Shown here piece by piece: positions 1 through 9,295 of a stretch of 64,000 nucleotides of DNA (the first letter of the stretch is position 1; every line of letters starts with the position of its first letter). Location of the stretch: assembly GCF_025630775.1 (NCBI RefSeq), contig NZ_JAOSZE010000017.1, positions 124,001 to 188,000 of the forward strand. Direction: 5' to 3'. Origin of the DNA: Actinoplanes sp. KI2. GTDB lineage: Bacteria; Actinomycetota; Actinomycetes; Mycobacteriales; Micromonosporaceae. The position numbers and the translations under genes were made by a program. The notes under the pieces are model-generated. The model worked only from the letters and a program-made list of their open reading frames with translations. It ran no database searches and was not told the origin of the DNA.

Positions 1-126
1 GTTGCCCTGGTAGCTGGAGACGTCCTGCCCGTATGTGACGGTGGCGGCCTCGGCGGGGGAGGCGATCGCCAGTCCCGCAATCAGGGCCGCCACGACGACA
101 AGAACGCGTTTTGCACGGTATGTCAC
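1..126 (-). CDS. N-terminal fragment of a secreted GH25-type lysozyme (partial)
   Basis: Only the first 42 codons lie in the window. They read as a Sec signal peptide: a basic start, a hydrophobic run VLVVVAALIAGLAIA, and an Ala-X-Ala-type end near AEAA. The mature start GQDVSSYQGN matches the beginning of family-25 glycosyl hydrolases, which usually open with G-(I/Q)-D-V-S-x-(Y/W)-Q. Such enzymes cut the beta-1,4 MurNAc-GlcNAc bond of peptidoglycan outside the cell. The start is a GTG with GGAGG about 8 bases upstream. The catalytic Asp/Glu residues lie outside the window, so enzyme activity cannot be judged here. Confidence 0.75.
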   Translation of the reverse strand, partial: MTYRAKRVLVVVAALIAGLAIASPAEAATVTYGQDVSSYQGN

Positions 127-184
127 GACCAAACCTCCGTTAAGGAAAGAGTCCGGTCGATTTATTCATAGAGATGTGTAGATA

Positions 185-310
185 TCAAGTGTTGTGGCGG
201 AACCCGCCGTCGGTGGGTTTCCAGTCGGCGCTGTCGCGCGAGTCCACGACCTTGCCGGCCATCGATGCGAGGGTGATGAGCAGGAAGAAGACCAAAATTC
301 CGAATGCCAT
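185..310 (-). CDS. Small single-pass membrane protein
   Basis: A 41-residue protein starting MAFGILVFFLLITLASMAGK: one hydrophobic segment (about residues 2-19) followed by a charged tail (DSRDSADWKPTDGGFR). The tail resembles short conserved actinobacterial membrane proteins that I recall but cannot name. The ribosome-binding site is weak. The gene lies between a lysozyme gene on the same strand and a regulator on the other. Its function is unknown. Confidence 0.5.
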   Translation of the reverse strand: MAFGILVFFLLITLASMAGKVVDSRDSADWKPTDGGFRHNT

Positions 311-403
311 GACGGCAAGTCTTCGCTCTCTGCTCCACGGGCGACAGTGGCAGAGATGCCATACACCTTCAAAATCCTGCCAACCGGCGGTAGGCTGCGT
401 CAC

Positions 404-1363
404 ATGCTCCGCAACGTGGCCGTGATCGCCCTCCCCGAGGTGGCGGTCTTCGAGCTGGGCGTGCTCTGCGAGCTGTTCGGCTACGACCGCAGCGACGAGG
501 GCCTGCCCGGCTACGACTTCGCCGTCTGCTCGCGCGACGGGCGCCCGGTGCCCACCCATGCCGGCTTCGATCTCAGCGTCAAGCACGACCTGTCCCGGGT
601 GGAGGCGGCCGACCTGGTCGCCGTCGCGCCGTATCACTACCACCACGGCTACGCGGTGGACCCCGAGGTCAGCGACGCGCTGCGCCGGGCGCACGAGCGG
701 GGCGCCTGGGTGATGAGCGTGTGTACCGGCGCGTTCGCGCTGGGCGAGGCCGGCCTGCTCGACGGCCGCCGCTGCACCACGCACTGGCTGCATACCGACG
801 AGCTCGCGCTGCGGCACCCGGCCGCCAAGGTCGACCCGGATGTGCTCTACGTCCAGGACGGCAAGATCCTGACCAGCGCGGGCACGGCCGCGAGCGTGGA
901 TGCCGGGCTCCATCTCGTACGCCAGGAGCACGGCACCGCAATCGCCACCGCCCTCGCCCGGCGGATGGTCGTGCCGCCGCACCGCGACGGCGGTCAGGCG
1001 CAGTTCATCGAGACCCCGCTGCAGTCGCTGCAGTGCGAGACCCTGCAGCCGGTGCTCACCCAGGTGCTCGGCACGCTGGACCGGCCGCACAGCGTCGACA
1101 CGATGGCCGAGCTGGCGCACATGGCGCCGCGCACCTTCGCCCGCAAGTTCCGCAACGAGACCGGTGCGACCCCGCACGACTGGCTCACCCACCAGCGGCT
1201 GCTGCTGGCCCGCCGGCTGCTCGAGGACTCCGACCTCGGCGTGGACACGATCGCCGAGCGGGCCGGCTTCGGCAGCGCGGCCACCCTGCGGCACCACTTC
1301 GCCCAGCGGCTGAGTACCACCCCACAGGCGTACCGCGGAACGTTCCGGTCACACTCGGTGTGA
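404..1363 (+). CDS. GlxA-family transcriptional regulator (DJ-1/PfpI domain plus AraC HTH)
   Basis: A protein of 319 residues. The N-terminal half is a DJ-1/PfpI-like glutamine-amidotransferase fold with the nucleophile-elbow region MSVCTGAFALGEAGLLDG (about residues 106-123). The C-terminal 100 residues carry two helix-turn-helix units of the AraC type (SVDTMAELAHMAPRTFARKF and DTIAERAGFGSAATLRHHF). GlxA-type regulators bind DNA through the AraC domain and may sense a small ligand through the other. I chose the ATG that opens MLRNVAVIALPEVAV because the family starts there; longer in-frame starts add low-complexity sequence. It is adjacent to zwf on the same strand, and its targets cannot be told. 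Confidence 0.85.
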   Translation: MLRNVAVIALPEVAVFELGVLCELFGYDRSDEGLPGYDFAVCSRDGRPVPTHAGFDLSVKHDLSRVEAADLVAVAPYHYHHGYAVDPEVSDALRRAHERGAWVMSVCTGAFALGEAGLLDGRRCTTHWLHTDELALRHPAAKVDPDVLYVQDGKILTSAGTAASVDAGLHLVRQEHGTAIATALARRMVVPPHRDGGQAQFIETPLQSLQCETLQPVLTQVLGTLDRPHSVDTMAELAHMAPRTFARKFRNETGATPHDWLTHQRLLLARRLLEDSDLGVDTIAERAGFGSAATLRHHFAQRLSTTPQAYRGTFRSHSV

Positions 1364-1393
1364 GCTGCCCCGGCCGGGGGGAAACTGGCGGGC

Positions 1394-2764
1394 ATGACCG
1401 TGTTCGTGCTCTTCGGCGCCACCGGCGATCTGGCTGCCAGGTTGGTGCTGCCGGCGTTCTGGACCCTCGCGAACGAGGGACTGCTCCCCTCCGACTGGAT
1501 CCTGGTCGGCAACGGCCGGGGCGACGTCTCTCATGAAAACTTCCGAGCGCACGTACGGGACGTCGTCGGGCCGCCGAAGAACGGGTCCTGGGACGACTTC
1601 GCGAAGCGGCTGCGGTTCGCCGGCGGCGGCTTCGACTCCGAGTCGCCCGGCAGCCTGCTCGACGTGATCGAGGAGGCCCGCCAGGAGGTCGGCCGGGACG
1701 CGCAGCTGGTGCACTACCTGGCGATCCCGCCGGTGGCGTTCCCCGAGATCACCAAGGCGCTCGGCGTGCACGGGCTGGCCAAGGGGGCCCGGGTGGTCTA
1801 CGAGAAACCGTTCGGCACGTCGCCGTCGAGCTTTCGCACCCTCAGCCGGCAGGTGCACGCGGTGCTGGACGAGTCGCAGGTGTACCGGATCGATCACTTC
1901 CTGGGCAAGGAGGCGACCCAGCAGCTGCACGCGATGCGCTTCGCGAACCAGGCGTTCGCCGCGATCTGGAGCCGCGAGCACGTGGAGAGCGTGCAGATCG
2001 ACGTGCCGGAGAAGCTCGACGTGGCGAACCGGGCGGTGTTCTACGACGCCACCGGCGCGGTGCTCGACATGCTGGTCACCCACCTGTTCCAGGTGGCCGC
2101 CGAGGTGGCGATGGAGCCGCCGCCCTCGCTCGGCGCGGCCGACCTGCAGGCCGCGCGGGAGACGGTGATCCGCCGGTTCCGCCCGATCGACCCGGCCGAG
2201 GCCGTGCTCGGCCAGTTCGCCGGCTACCGGGAGATCAAGGGTGTGGCCAAGGGGTCGCGCACCGACACCTACGTGGCGGCCAAGCTCTGGATCGACACGC
2301 CGCGCTGGCGCGGCGTGCCCTTCCTGCTGCGCACGGGCAAGCGTCTGGCCGCCGCCGAGCAGCGGGTCAGCCTCGTCCTGCGTACGCCCGAGCGTCCGTT
2401 CCGCAAGCTTCCCCCGCAGGCGAACGTGCTCTCGTTCTCGCTGGCCGGGGACGGTGAGGTCGATCTGGCGCTGCTCGCGAAGAAGCCCGGCATCGCGGAG
2501 AACCTGGAGCCGGCCTCGGTGGCACTGCCGCTGGCGCAACTCCCCGATGCGGACCCACTCCCGGCGTACTCCCGGTTGATCCACGACGTGCTGGCGGGTG
2601 ACCGCGCGCTCTTCACCCGCCCGGACGGCTTGTCGGCCGCGTGGAAGGCGGTCACCCCGCTGCTGGAGAGGCCGCCGCGGCCGATCACCTACGAGCCGGG
2701 CTCATGGGGGCCGGCCAAGGCCCGCAAGCTCGCCGCGCCGCACCGGTGGCTGCTCGGGCAGTGA
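1394..2764 (+). CDS. zwf: Glucose-6-phosphate 1-dehydrogenase
   Basis: A protein of 456 residues. It oxidises glucose 6-phosphate to 6-phosphogluconolactone with NAD(P)+, the entry to the oxidative pentose phosphate pathway. The N-terminal Rossmann motif FGATGDLAARL binds the cofactor. The signature RIDHFLGKEATQQL (about residues 166-179) contains the catalytic His of the family, and YEKPFG lies ahead of it. It is slightly shorter than the usual 480-510 residues. The stop codon overlaps the GTG start of the next gene by 4 bp, so the two are translationally coupled. It stands alone, without the opcA/tal/tkt neighbours of the main actinobacterial zwf, so it may be a second copy. Confidence 0.9.
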   Translation: MTVFVLFGATGDLAARLVLPAFWTLANEGLLPSDWILVGNGRGDVSHENFRAHVRDVVGPPKNGSWDDFAKRLRFAGGGFDSESPGSLLDVIEEARQEVGRDAQLVHYLAIPPVAFPEITKALGVHGLAKGARVVYEKPFGTSPSSFRTLSRQVHAVLDESQVYRIDHFLGKEATQQLHAMRFANQAFAAIWSREHVESVQIDVPEKLDVANRAVFYDATGAVLDMLVTHLFQVAAEVAMEPPPSLGAADLQAARETVIRRFRPIDPAEAVLGQFAGYREIKGVAKGSRTDTYVAAKLWIDTPRWRGVPFLLRTGKRLAAAEQRVSLVLRTPERPFRKLPPQANVLSFSLAGDGEVDLALLAKKPGIAENLEPASVALPLAQLPDADPLPAYSRLIHDVLAGDRALFTRPDGLSAAWKAVTPLLERPPRPITYEPGSWGPAKARKLAAPHRWLLGQ

Positions 2765-4125
2765 TTCGTCAGGCAAAACTCGCCACCAAGACCTTCGATC
2801 GGCGCCTGATCGTCCCGCTGGTCCTCGGCGCCGTCCTCAACCCGGTCAACTCGTCGATGCTGGCCGTCGCGCTGGTGCCGATCGGGCTCACCTTCCACGC
2901 GGTCCCGGCCCGGACCGCCTGGCTGGTGTCGGCGCTCTACCTGGCCACCGCCACCGGCCAGCCGGTCGTCGGCCGGTTGATCGACCGGTACGGTGCCCGC
3001 CGGCTCTACCTGGCCGGCGCCGCCCTGGTCGGCGTCGCCGGGGTGATCGGCGCGCTCGCCCCCTCGCTCGGCTTCCTGGTCCTGTCCCGGGTGCTGCTCG
3101 GCTTCGGCACCTGCGCCGGCTACCCGGCCGCGATGTACCTGATCCGCCGCTCCGGCGTGGCGAAGCCGGGCGGCCTGCTCACCGCGCTCGCGGTCTCGGC
3201 GCAGACCATCGTGGTGATCGGCCCGACCGTCGGCGGCCTGCTGATCGGCGCGGCCGGCTGGCGGTCGCTGTTCGCGGTGAACGTCCCGCTCGCGCTGGTC
3301 TGCCTGGTGCTCGGCGCGATCCTGCTGCCCAGGGCGGAGGGCATCGAGGAGTTCGAGCACCGGCTCGACCATCTGGGCATCGGCCTGTTCGCCGGCACCC
3401 TGACCAGCCTGATGCTGTTCCTGATGAGCCCCTCGCCCGGCCACCTCTGGCTGCCGGCGCTCACCGTGGTCCTCGGGGCCGGCTTCGTCCGCCGCGAGCT
3501 GCGCTACCCCGACCCCTTCCTGGACGTACGAGTGTTCGGCGGGAACGCACCGCTGATCGCCACGTACGCCCGGACCCTGCTCGCGCAGACCGTCGCGTAC
3601 GCGTACCTCTACGGCTTCACCCAGTGGCTGGAGGCGGGCCGCGGGCTCAGCGCCTCGCACGCCGGCCTGATCCTGCTGCCGATGTCGCTGGTCTCGATCG
3701 GCGTCTCCACCGTCACCGGCCGGCGCGCCGAGTTCCGCGGCAAGCTCCTGGTCGGCGCGGTCAGCCAGGTGGTCGCGTGCGCGCTGATGCTCCTGCTCGA
3801 CTCGGCGAGCCCGCTCTGGCTCCCGGTCCTCATCTCGGTCATCTGCGGCCTGCCGCAGGGCCTGAACAGCCTGGCCAACCAGAATGCCGTCTACTTCCAG
3901 GCCGACCCGGACCGGATGGGCGCCTCGGCCGGCCTGCTGCGCACCTTCGCCTACCTGGGCGCGATGGTCTCCGCCGCGGCGACCGGCGCGTTCTTCGGGC
4001 ACGGCGCCGACACGGCCGGCCTGCACGAGCTGGCCGTCTTCCTGATCGTGGTCGCGGTGCTGCTGCTCGCGCTGGTGCTGGCCGATCGCTCCCTGCGCCG
4101 CCTCGGCACACCGGCGCCGAGCTGA
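2761..4125 (+). CDS. MFS transporter, probable drug/H+ antiporter
   Basis: A protein of 454 residues with evenly spaced hydrophobic helices across its length. It begins RLIVPLVLGAVLNPVNSSMLAVAL, which resembles the first helix of DHA2-type multidrug exporters. The region between helices 2 and 3, GQPVVGRLIDRYGARRLYLAG, matches the conserved MFS loop motif A (G-x-L-x-D-x-x-G-R-R). The GTG start overlaps the zwf stop. A longer in-frame extension would run through zwf and is unlikely. The substrate is unknown, and pairing with zwf does not suggest one. Confidence 0.85.
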   Translation: MIRQAKLATKTFDRRLIVPLVLGAVLNPVNSSMLAVALVPIGLTFHAVPARTAWLVSALYLATATGQPVVGRLIDRYGARRLYLAGAALVGVAGVIGALAPSLGFLVLSRVLLGFGTCAGYPAAMYLIRRSGVAKPGGLLTALAVSAQTIVVIGPTVGGLLIGAAGWRSLFAVNVPLALVCLVLGAILLPRAEGIEEFEHRLDHLGIGLFAGTLTSLMLFLMSPSPGHLWLPALTVVLGAGFVRRELRYPDPFLDVRVFGGNAPLIATYARTLLAQTVAYAYLYGFTQWLEAGRGLSASHAGLILLPMSLVSIGVSTVTGRRAEFRGKLLVGAVSQVVACALMLLLDSASPLWLPVLISVICGLPQGLNSLANQNAVYFQADPDRMGASAGLLRTFAYLGAMVSAAATGAFFGHGADTAGLHELAVFLIVVAVLLLALVLADRSLRRLGTPAPS

Positions 4126-4128
4126 TCT

Positions 4129-4854
4129 TCAGGTGTGCAGCCAGGCGACGGCTTCCTCGACCGAGGTGGCGGTCGCGGCGGCGGCCGGGAGAGCCGGCCG
4201 GTCGATCAGCACCACCGGGATTCCCCGCTCGCGGGCGGCGACCAGCTTGGCATCGGCGCCACCGCTGTCCTTGCTGACCAGCACGTCGATGCGGTGCTCG
4301 CGGAGCAGGCGGAGTTCGCCGTCGACGGTGAACGGGCCTCGATCCAGCAGGACTTCGAGGTGCAGGGGCACGGGCGGGGTCGGGGGCTCGACCGAGCGGG
4401 CCAGAAACCAGCACTCGGGGGTATCGGCGAAGGCGGCGATGCCCTGTCGGCCGGTGGTCAGGAAAACCCGTCGGCCGAGGCGGGGGAGCAGGGCGGCGGC
4501 GGCTTCGAGGGTCGGCACCCGGTGCCAGTCGTCGCCGGGTCGTTCGATCCAGCCGGGTCGTCGCAGCACCAGCAACGGCCGGCCGGTGACCGCGGCGGCC
4601 GCGGCCGCATTGGCGCTGATCTGCGCGGCGAACGGGTGTGTCGCGTCGACCAGGACATCGACCCGTTGCGCCCGGAGGTAGTCGGCCAGGCCGTCGACGC
4701 CGCCGAAGCCTCCGATCCGCACCTCGCCCGCGGGCAGCAGCGGCTCCCGGGTTCGTCCGGCCAGCGAACTGATCACTCGGAACCGCGGAAGCGCCGCCGC
4801 CAGCGCACGCCCCTCGCCGGTGCCGCCGAGGATCAGGACGGTCCGGGGCGGCAT
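4129..4854 (-). CDS. cobK: Precorrin-6A reductase
   Basis: A protein of 241 residues. It reduces precorrin-6A to precorrin-6B with NADPH in aerobic cobalamin synthesis. The N-terminus VLILGGTGEGRALAAAL is the CobK/CbiJ nucleotide-binding signature. DVLVDATHPFAAQISANA (about residues 68-85) and the late LVSKDSGGADAKL match conserved substrate-site blocks. The start overlaps the end of cobM by 22 bp, making it the last gene of cobL-cobM-cobK. Confidence 0.92.
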   Translation of the reverse strand: MPPRTVLILGGTGEGRALAAALPRFRVISSLAGRTREPLLPAGEVRIGGFGGVDGLADYLRAQRVDVLVDATHPFAAQISANAAAAAAVTGRPLLVLRRPGWIERPGDDWHRVPTLEAAAALLPRLGRRVFLTTGRQGIAAFADTPECWFLARSVEPPTPPVPLHLEVLLDRGPFTVDGELRLLREHRIDVLVSKDSGGADAKLVAARERGIPVVLIDRPALPAAAATATSVEEAVAWLHT

Positions 4855-5585
4855 CGGGTGGTGGAGTAGAGGTGGCTGTCGGGGAACTGGGCCGCGGTCA
4901 GGGCCGGGCCGACCACGATGACCGCGGTGCGGCGGATGCCGGCCTCCTTCACCTGGACGGCGATGTCCGCGAGGGTGCCCCGGAGGATCACCTCGTCGGG
5001 GCGGGACGCGAACGCGACCACCGCCACCGGACAGTCCGGACCGTAGGACGGGATCAGGTCGGCGACCACCGCCTCGATCCGCTGGACCGCCAGGTGCAGC
5101 ACCATCGTGGACCGGCTGGCCGAGAGCGTCGCCAGGTCCTCGCCCGGCGGCATCGCCGTGGCCCGCTCGGCCGTGCGGGTGAGAATCACCGTCTGGGCCA
5201 CCCCGGGGACGGTCAGCTCGCGCGCCAGCGACGCCGCGGCCGCCGCGAAGGCCGGCACGCCCGGCACCACCTCGTACGGGATGGCCAGGGAATCCAGGCG
5301 GCGCATCTGCTCGGCCACCGCGCTGAAGACCGACGGGTCGCCGGAGTGCAGGCGGGCCACGTCCAGGCCCTCGGCGTGCGCCGCGGCCAGCAGCGCGATG
5401 ATCTCGTCGAGGTCGAGCCGGGCGGTGTCGACCTTGCGGCAGCCGGGCGGGCACTCGTCGAGCAGCTCGACCGGGACCAGGCTGCCCGCGTACAGGCAGA
5501 CGGGCGACGCGGCGATCAGGCGCTGGCCCCGCAGGGTGATGAGATCGGCGGCGCCCGGCCCGGCACCGATGAAGTGGACCGTCAC
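4833..5585 (-). CDS. cobM: Precorrin-4 C11-methyltransferase
   Basis: A protein of 250 residues. It methylates C-11 of precorrin-4 using SAM. The start VHFIGAGPGAADLITLRG is the canonical tetrapyrrole-methylase motif (GAGPG). LHSGDPSVFSAVAEQM and YEVVPGVPAFAAAAA are the second and third signature blocks. The GTG start overlaps the stop of cobL by 4 bp. Co-translation with cobL and cobK supports the assignment as cobM rather than another methylase of the family. Confidence 0.93.
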   Translation of the reverse strand: MTVHFIGAGPGAADLITLRGQRLIAASPVCLYAGSLVPVELLDECPPGCRKVDTARLDLDEIIALLAAAHAEGLDVARLHSGDPSVFSAVAEQMRRLDSLAIPYEVVPGVPAFAAAAASLARELTVPGVAQTVILTRTAERATAMPPGEDLATLSASRSTMVLHLAVQRIEAVVADLIPSYGPDCPVAVVAFASRPDEVILRGTLADIAVQVKEAGIRRTAVIVVGPALTAAQFPDSHLYSTTRCRPGPS

Positions 5586-6793
5586 GTGGTTACCGCCCAG
5601 ATCGTCACCGGCATCATCGTTCGCCACCCCGTGAAGCCGCCGACCGGCGACCCGCGACTGACCGTGAGGCGGGTCAGGTCCCCGCCGAGCTTCGCGTACG
5701 CCGCCGCGACCACGGCCTCGGACTCGACGGTCACCGCGTTCGCCACCAGCCGGCCGCCCGGGCGCAGGGCCGCCAGGCAGGCGTCGAGCACGCCGTCCGC
5801 GGTCAGCCCGCCGCCGATGAAGACCGCGTCGGGGGTGGCCAGGCCGGTCAGGGCGCCGGGCGCCCGCCCCTCGACGACCGACAGGCCGGGAACGCCGAGC
5901 AGCGCGGCGTTGGCGCGGATCGTCGCGCATCGGGCCGGCGAGGCCTCGACCGTGACGGCGCGGCACGAGGGATGAGCGCGCATCCACTCGATGCCGATGC
6001 TGCCCGAGCCGCCGCCCACGTCCCACAGCAGGGCGCCGGGGGTCGGCGCGAGCGCGGCCAAGGTCACCGCGCGCACCTCCCGTTTGGTGAGTTGACCATC
6101 CGACTCGTACGCCGAGTCCGGCAGCCCGGGTACGACGGCCGTCGCGGGACCGTCCCCGCACTCGACCGCGATGACGTTGAGCGGATCGCCGGCCGGGTGC
6201 GACCACTCGGCCGCCCGGCCCCGCGTGATCCGCTCGTCCGGGCCGCCCAACTGTGCCAGGACGGTCAACCGGGCGGCGTCGTAGCCGGCCCCGACCAGCA
6301 CGCCCGCCACCAGGGCGGGCGTCGCCGTGTCCCGGGACAGCACCAGGAACCGCCGCCCCGGATTGATCAGCCGCCGGACGGCGTCGACCGGCGCGGTGAC
6401 CAGGCTGACGACCTCGGTGTCGGCCAGTGGCCACCCCATCCGGCAGGCGGCGAGCGAGGCCGAGGAGGGGTGCGGCTCCACCCGTACGCGATCGGCGCCC
6501 AGCAGCCGCACGAGCGTCGCGCCGATCCCGTGGAACATCGGATCGCCGCTGGCCAGCACGCAGATCCGGCGTCCGCGATGGGCGTCGAGCAGGCCGGCGA
6601 GCGCCGGGAGCAGCGGCGTCGGCCAGGGCAGCCGCTCGGCGGCCACCGACGCCGGGACCAGGTCCAACTGCCGGGCGCTGCCCATCAGGACGTCGGCGGC
6701 GGCGACCGTGCTCTGTCCCGTACGGGAAAGATCTGGCCACCCGCCGGCGCCGATGCCGACCACCGTGACCAGGTCGGGGTTGTCGGGACGCAT
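5582..6793 (-). CDS. cobL: Precorrin-6Y C5,15-methyltransferase (decarboxylating), CbiE-CbiT fusion
   Basis: A protein of 403 residues with two domains. The N-terminal half (TVVGIGAGGWPDLS, ASGDPMFHGIGATL) is a CbiE-type tetrapyrrole methylase. The C-terminal half (LLWDVGGGSGSIGIEWMRAHP, about residues 245-265) is a CbiT-type Rossmann SAM methylase that also decarboxylates. The fused form is typical of the aerobic pathway. It is the first gene of the cobL-cobM-cobK operon and is divergent from the ferric-reductase-like gene, sharing a 167-bp intergenic region. I see no cobalamin riboswitch there, though I cannot fold it. Confidence 0.93.
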   Translation of the reverse strand: MRPDNPDLVTVVGIGAGGWPDLSRTGQSTVAAADVLMGSARQLDLVPASVAAERLPWPTPLLPALAGLLDAHRGRRICVLASGDPMFHGIGATLVRLLGADRVRVEPHPSSASLAACRMGWPLADTEVVSLVTAPVDAVRRLINPGRRFLVLSRDTATPALVAGVLVGAGYDAARLTVLAQLGGPDERITRGRAAEWSHPAGDPLNVIAVECGDGPATAVVPGLPDSAYESDGQLTKREVRAVTLAALAPTPGALLWDVGGGSGSIGIEWMRAHPSCRAVTVEASPARCATIRANAALLGVPGLSVVEGRAPGALTGLATPDAVFIGGGLTADGVLDACLAALRPGGRLVANAVTVESEAVVAAAYAKLGGDLTRLTVSRGSPVGGFTGWRTMMPVTIWAVTT

Positions 6794-6960
6794 GGCGCGA
6801 CGGTATCGCGACGGCCGCGGCCGAGAATTTCCGGATCCCGTTGAGCGATGCTCGTGCCCGCTGCGTATCTCAACCAGACGGCCCCCCCGAGACCGGGTCG
6901 TCACGCCGGACACAGGGGGTGACCGGCGCCGCGGGACTACTGCTGGACGGGTGAAGGACG

Positions 6961-8763
6961 ATGGCGCAAGGACCGCCGATGTTCCAGACCTCTCGTGATC
7001 AGCGCCATGCGCCGGACGAGGACGCGCAGTACTTCGCCGACCTGCGCGGGACGCCGGACGACGACCGGGACTTCTTCCAGGCGCTGCGCCCGGAGTCGCG
7101 CGACGCCGCACCGATCGAACAGCATTCCCGGTACGAGCAGGACCGGTACGAGCAGGACGCGCGTCATTCGCGGTTGTCGGAGCCGCGGATGCCCGAGCCC
7201 GTCGACCCGTGGACGGACGACTACGACGAGCGCGCCTCGGACGTGCGCGAGGTCCCCGAGGTCGACGATCGGCGCCCGCCGACCTGGGACTCATACATCG
7301 ACGATCCGCAGCCCCGGCAGCAGCCGGACCGCGAGGACCCCTACCGGCGCAGCGACATCCTGATCGAGTCGCAGACCGACCCGACCGGCTGGAAGGCCAC
7401 CGGCCCGGCGCAGCCGCCGATCCCGGACGACCGCCCGCCGGCCGAGGCGGTCAGCGGCAACCGCCTGCTCACCATCCTGCTGTTCTTCTCCGGGCTGGCC
7501 ACCAGCCTCTCGCTCTGGCTGTTCGACACGCAGGCCGGCGCGATCAACGACACCGCCACCGCGATGCTCGCGGCCGGCCGGGTAACCGGGCTGGTCGGCG
7601 GCTACATCTTGTTCATCCAGCTGCTGATGATGAGCCGGGTCTCCTGGCTCGAGGAGTGGGTCGGGGCGCGGGACCTGCTGCGCTGGCACCGCTGGCTGGG
7701 CACCACGCTGGTGATCGCGGTGCTCGCGCACATCGTCCTCATCACGTACGGCTACGCGCTCACCGCCAAGGCGCCGGTGGTCGACCAGGCGTGGACGATC
7801 GTCAGCACGTTCCCGGACATGCTCAAGGCGGTAGCCGCGACGGTCATCCTCGTCGTGATCAGCCTCATCTCGATCCGGGCCGCGCGCAACAAGCTCCCGT
7901 ACGAGCTTTGGCACCTGATCCACCTCACCGGTTACCTGGTCCTGCTGCTCGGCTACGGCCATCAGGTCGCCACCGGCGCCGACCTGAGCGGCAAGTTCGC
8001 CTCGGTGTTCTGGCCGGCGCTGACCGCCCTGGTGATCTCGGCGCTGGTCTGGGGCCGGCTGGTCGAGCCGCTCTGGCTGAACACCCGGCACCGCTTCGAG
8101 GTCGCCGAGGTCGTCGCCGAGGGCGCCACCAACACGTTCTCCATCTACATCGACGGGAAGAAACTGCAGAAGCTCCCGGCCCAGGCCGGCCAGTTCATGC
8201 GGTGGCGCTTCCTGACCCGCAACGGCTGGTGGCAGTCGCACCCGTTCTCGCTGTCCGCGGCACCGAACTCGGAGTGGCTGCGGCTGACCGTGACCGCGGT
8301 CGGCGGGCACACCTCGCGGCTGGGCCTGATGAAGCCGGGCACGCCGGTCTGGGCCGAGGGCCCGTTCGGGGTGTTCACGGCCCAGCGGCGTACTCGCCGG
8401 AGGGCCTTGCTGATCGCCGGCGGCAGCGGCATCGCGCCGATCCGCGCGCTGCTCGAGGACATGCCGCCGGACACGATCGTCATCTACCGGGCGTCGCGGC
8501 CGGACGAGCTGGTGTTCCGCGGCGAGCTGGAGGAGCTGGCCGAGCGCCGGGACGCGTGGGTCCGCTACATCGTCGGGTCGCGCAACGACCCCGGGCCGCG
8601 GCGGCTGTTCACCCCGAACGGCCTGCTCGGCCTGGTGCCGGACGTGTCCCGGCGGGACGTCTACCTCTGCGGCCCGCCCGGGCTCGTCGAGGCGGCCGTG
8701 GGCACCCTGCGCGAGCTCGACGTCCCCGACAGCCAGCTGCACCTCGACCCGTTCGAGTTCTGA
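6961..8763 (+). CDS. Ferric-reductase-like transmembrane flavoprotein (FNR-type)
   Basis: A protein of 600 residues in three parts. Residues 1 to about 160 are hydrophilic, acidic and probably disordered. About 165-365 is a multi-pass membrane domain with paired histidines (LRWHRWLGTTLVIAVLAHI; LWHLIHLTGYLVLLLGYGHQ) that would ligate two b-hemes. The C-terminal 230 residues are an FAD/NAD(P)H reductase domain with HPFSLSA (FAD), GGSGIAPIRALL and CGPPGLVEAA (nucleotide). It should move electrons from NAD(P)H across the membrane through heme. The FMN-binding protein and ApbE genes follow within 32 and 11 bp, so the partner is probably the flavinylated extracytoplasmic protein. Confidence 0.85.
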   Translation: MAQGPPMFQTSRDQRHAPDEDAQYFADLRGTPDDDRDFFQALRPESRDAAPIEQHSRYEQDRYEQDARHSRLSEPRMPEPVDPWTDDYDERASDVREVPEVDDRRPPTWDSYIDDPQPRQQPDREDPYRRSDILIESQTDPTGWKATGPAQPPIPDDRPPAEAVSGNRLLTILLFFSGLATSLSLWLFDTQAGAINDTATAMLAAGRVTGLVGGYILFIQLLMMSRVSWLEEWVGARDLLRWHRWLGTTLVIAVLAHIVLITYGYALTAKAPVVDQAWTIVSTFPDMLKAVAATVILVVISLISIRAARNKLPYELWHLIHLTGYLVLLLGYGHQVATGADLSGKFASVFWPALTALVISALVWGRLVEPLWLNTRHRFEVAEVVAEGATNTFSIYIDGKKLQKLPAQAGQFMRWRFLTRNGWWQSHPFSLSAAPNSEWLRLTVTAVGGHTSRLGLMKPGTPVWAEGPFGVFTAQRRTRRRALLIAGGSGIAPIRALLEDMPPDTIVIYRASRPDELVFRGELEELAERRDAWVRYIVGSRNDPGPRRLFTPNGLLGLVPDVSRRDVYLCGPPGLVEAAVGTLRELDVPDSQLHLDPFEF

Positions 8764-8793
8764 CCATTCCGATCTTCGGCCTTCGGAGGAGAG

Positions 8794-9285
8794 ATGCGAC
8801 GTAGTACCGCAGCGGCAGTCGGCACGCTGACCGGCGCCGCCCTGATCGTGGGCGTGCGCCTGAGCGTCCAGCCGCCGGCGGCACCCCCTGCCGCGTCATC
8901 CTCGGTCGACCTGGCGGCCAACCCGACGCCCGAGGCTACGTCCAAGAAGCCGGGTACCGCCGGCGCCGCCGGCAAGAAGACGACCGCGCCCGCGAAGAAC
9001 AAGAGCGGCCTCAAGGACGGCACGTTCAAGGGCAAGGGCGCGACCAACCCGTACGGGACGGTCCAGGTCACCGTGAAGATCGCGGACGGCAAGATCACCG
9101 CGGTCGACGCGACGTACCCGACCACCGGCAACAGCGCGACGATCAACCCGGTCGCGGTCCCGAAGCTCAAGCAGGAGACCCTGCAGGCGCAGAGCGCGAA
9201 GGTCGCGGCGATCTCCGGCGCCACCTACACCAGCCAGTCTTACCAGGAGTCGTTGCAGGCGGCATTGGACTCCGCCAAGGCGTAG
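8794..9285 (+). CDS. FMN-binding domain protein, secreted or membrane-anchored
   Basis: A protein of 163 residues. It starts with a hydrophobic segment (TAAAVGTLTGAALIVGVRL), then a low-complexity Ala/Pro/Lys linker (about residues 28-70), then an FMN-binding domain of the RnfG/NqrC type. VAAISGATYTSQSY near residues 138-151 matches the S-G-A-T flavinylation motif, whose Thr receives FMN covalently from ApbE. A GGAGGAG ribosome-binding site precedes the ATG. ApbE is encoded 10 bp downstream, which fits post-export flavinylation. The protein likely accepts electrons from the upstream transmembrane reductase. Confidence 0.88.
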   Translation: MRRSTAAAVGTLTGAALIVGVRLSVQPPAAPPAASSSVDLAANPTPEATSKKPGTAGAAGKKTTAPAKNKSGLKDGTFKGKGATNPYGTVQVTVKIADGKITAVDATYPTTGNSATINPVAVPKLKQETLQAQSAKVAAISGATYTSQSYQESLQAALDSAKA

Positions 9286-9295
9286 GGTCCTGTTC

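Noticed and set aside
2689-4026. Long open frames on the strand opposite real genes (for example here and at 7291-8742, 12468-13913, 16304-19231)
   Set aside because: Third-position GC bias keeps the antisense frames free of stops. Their translations are rich in Arg, Ala, Gly and His without motifs, while the opposite strand has clear families.
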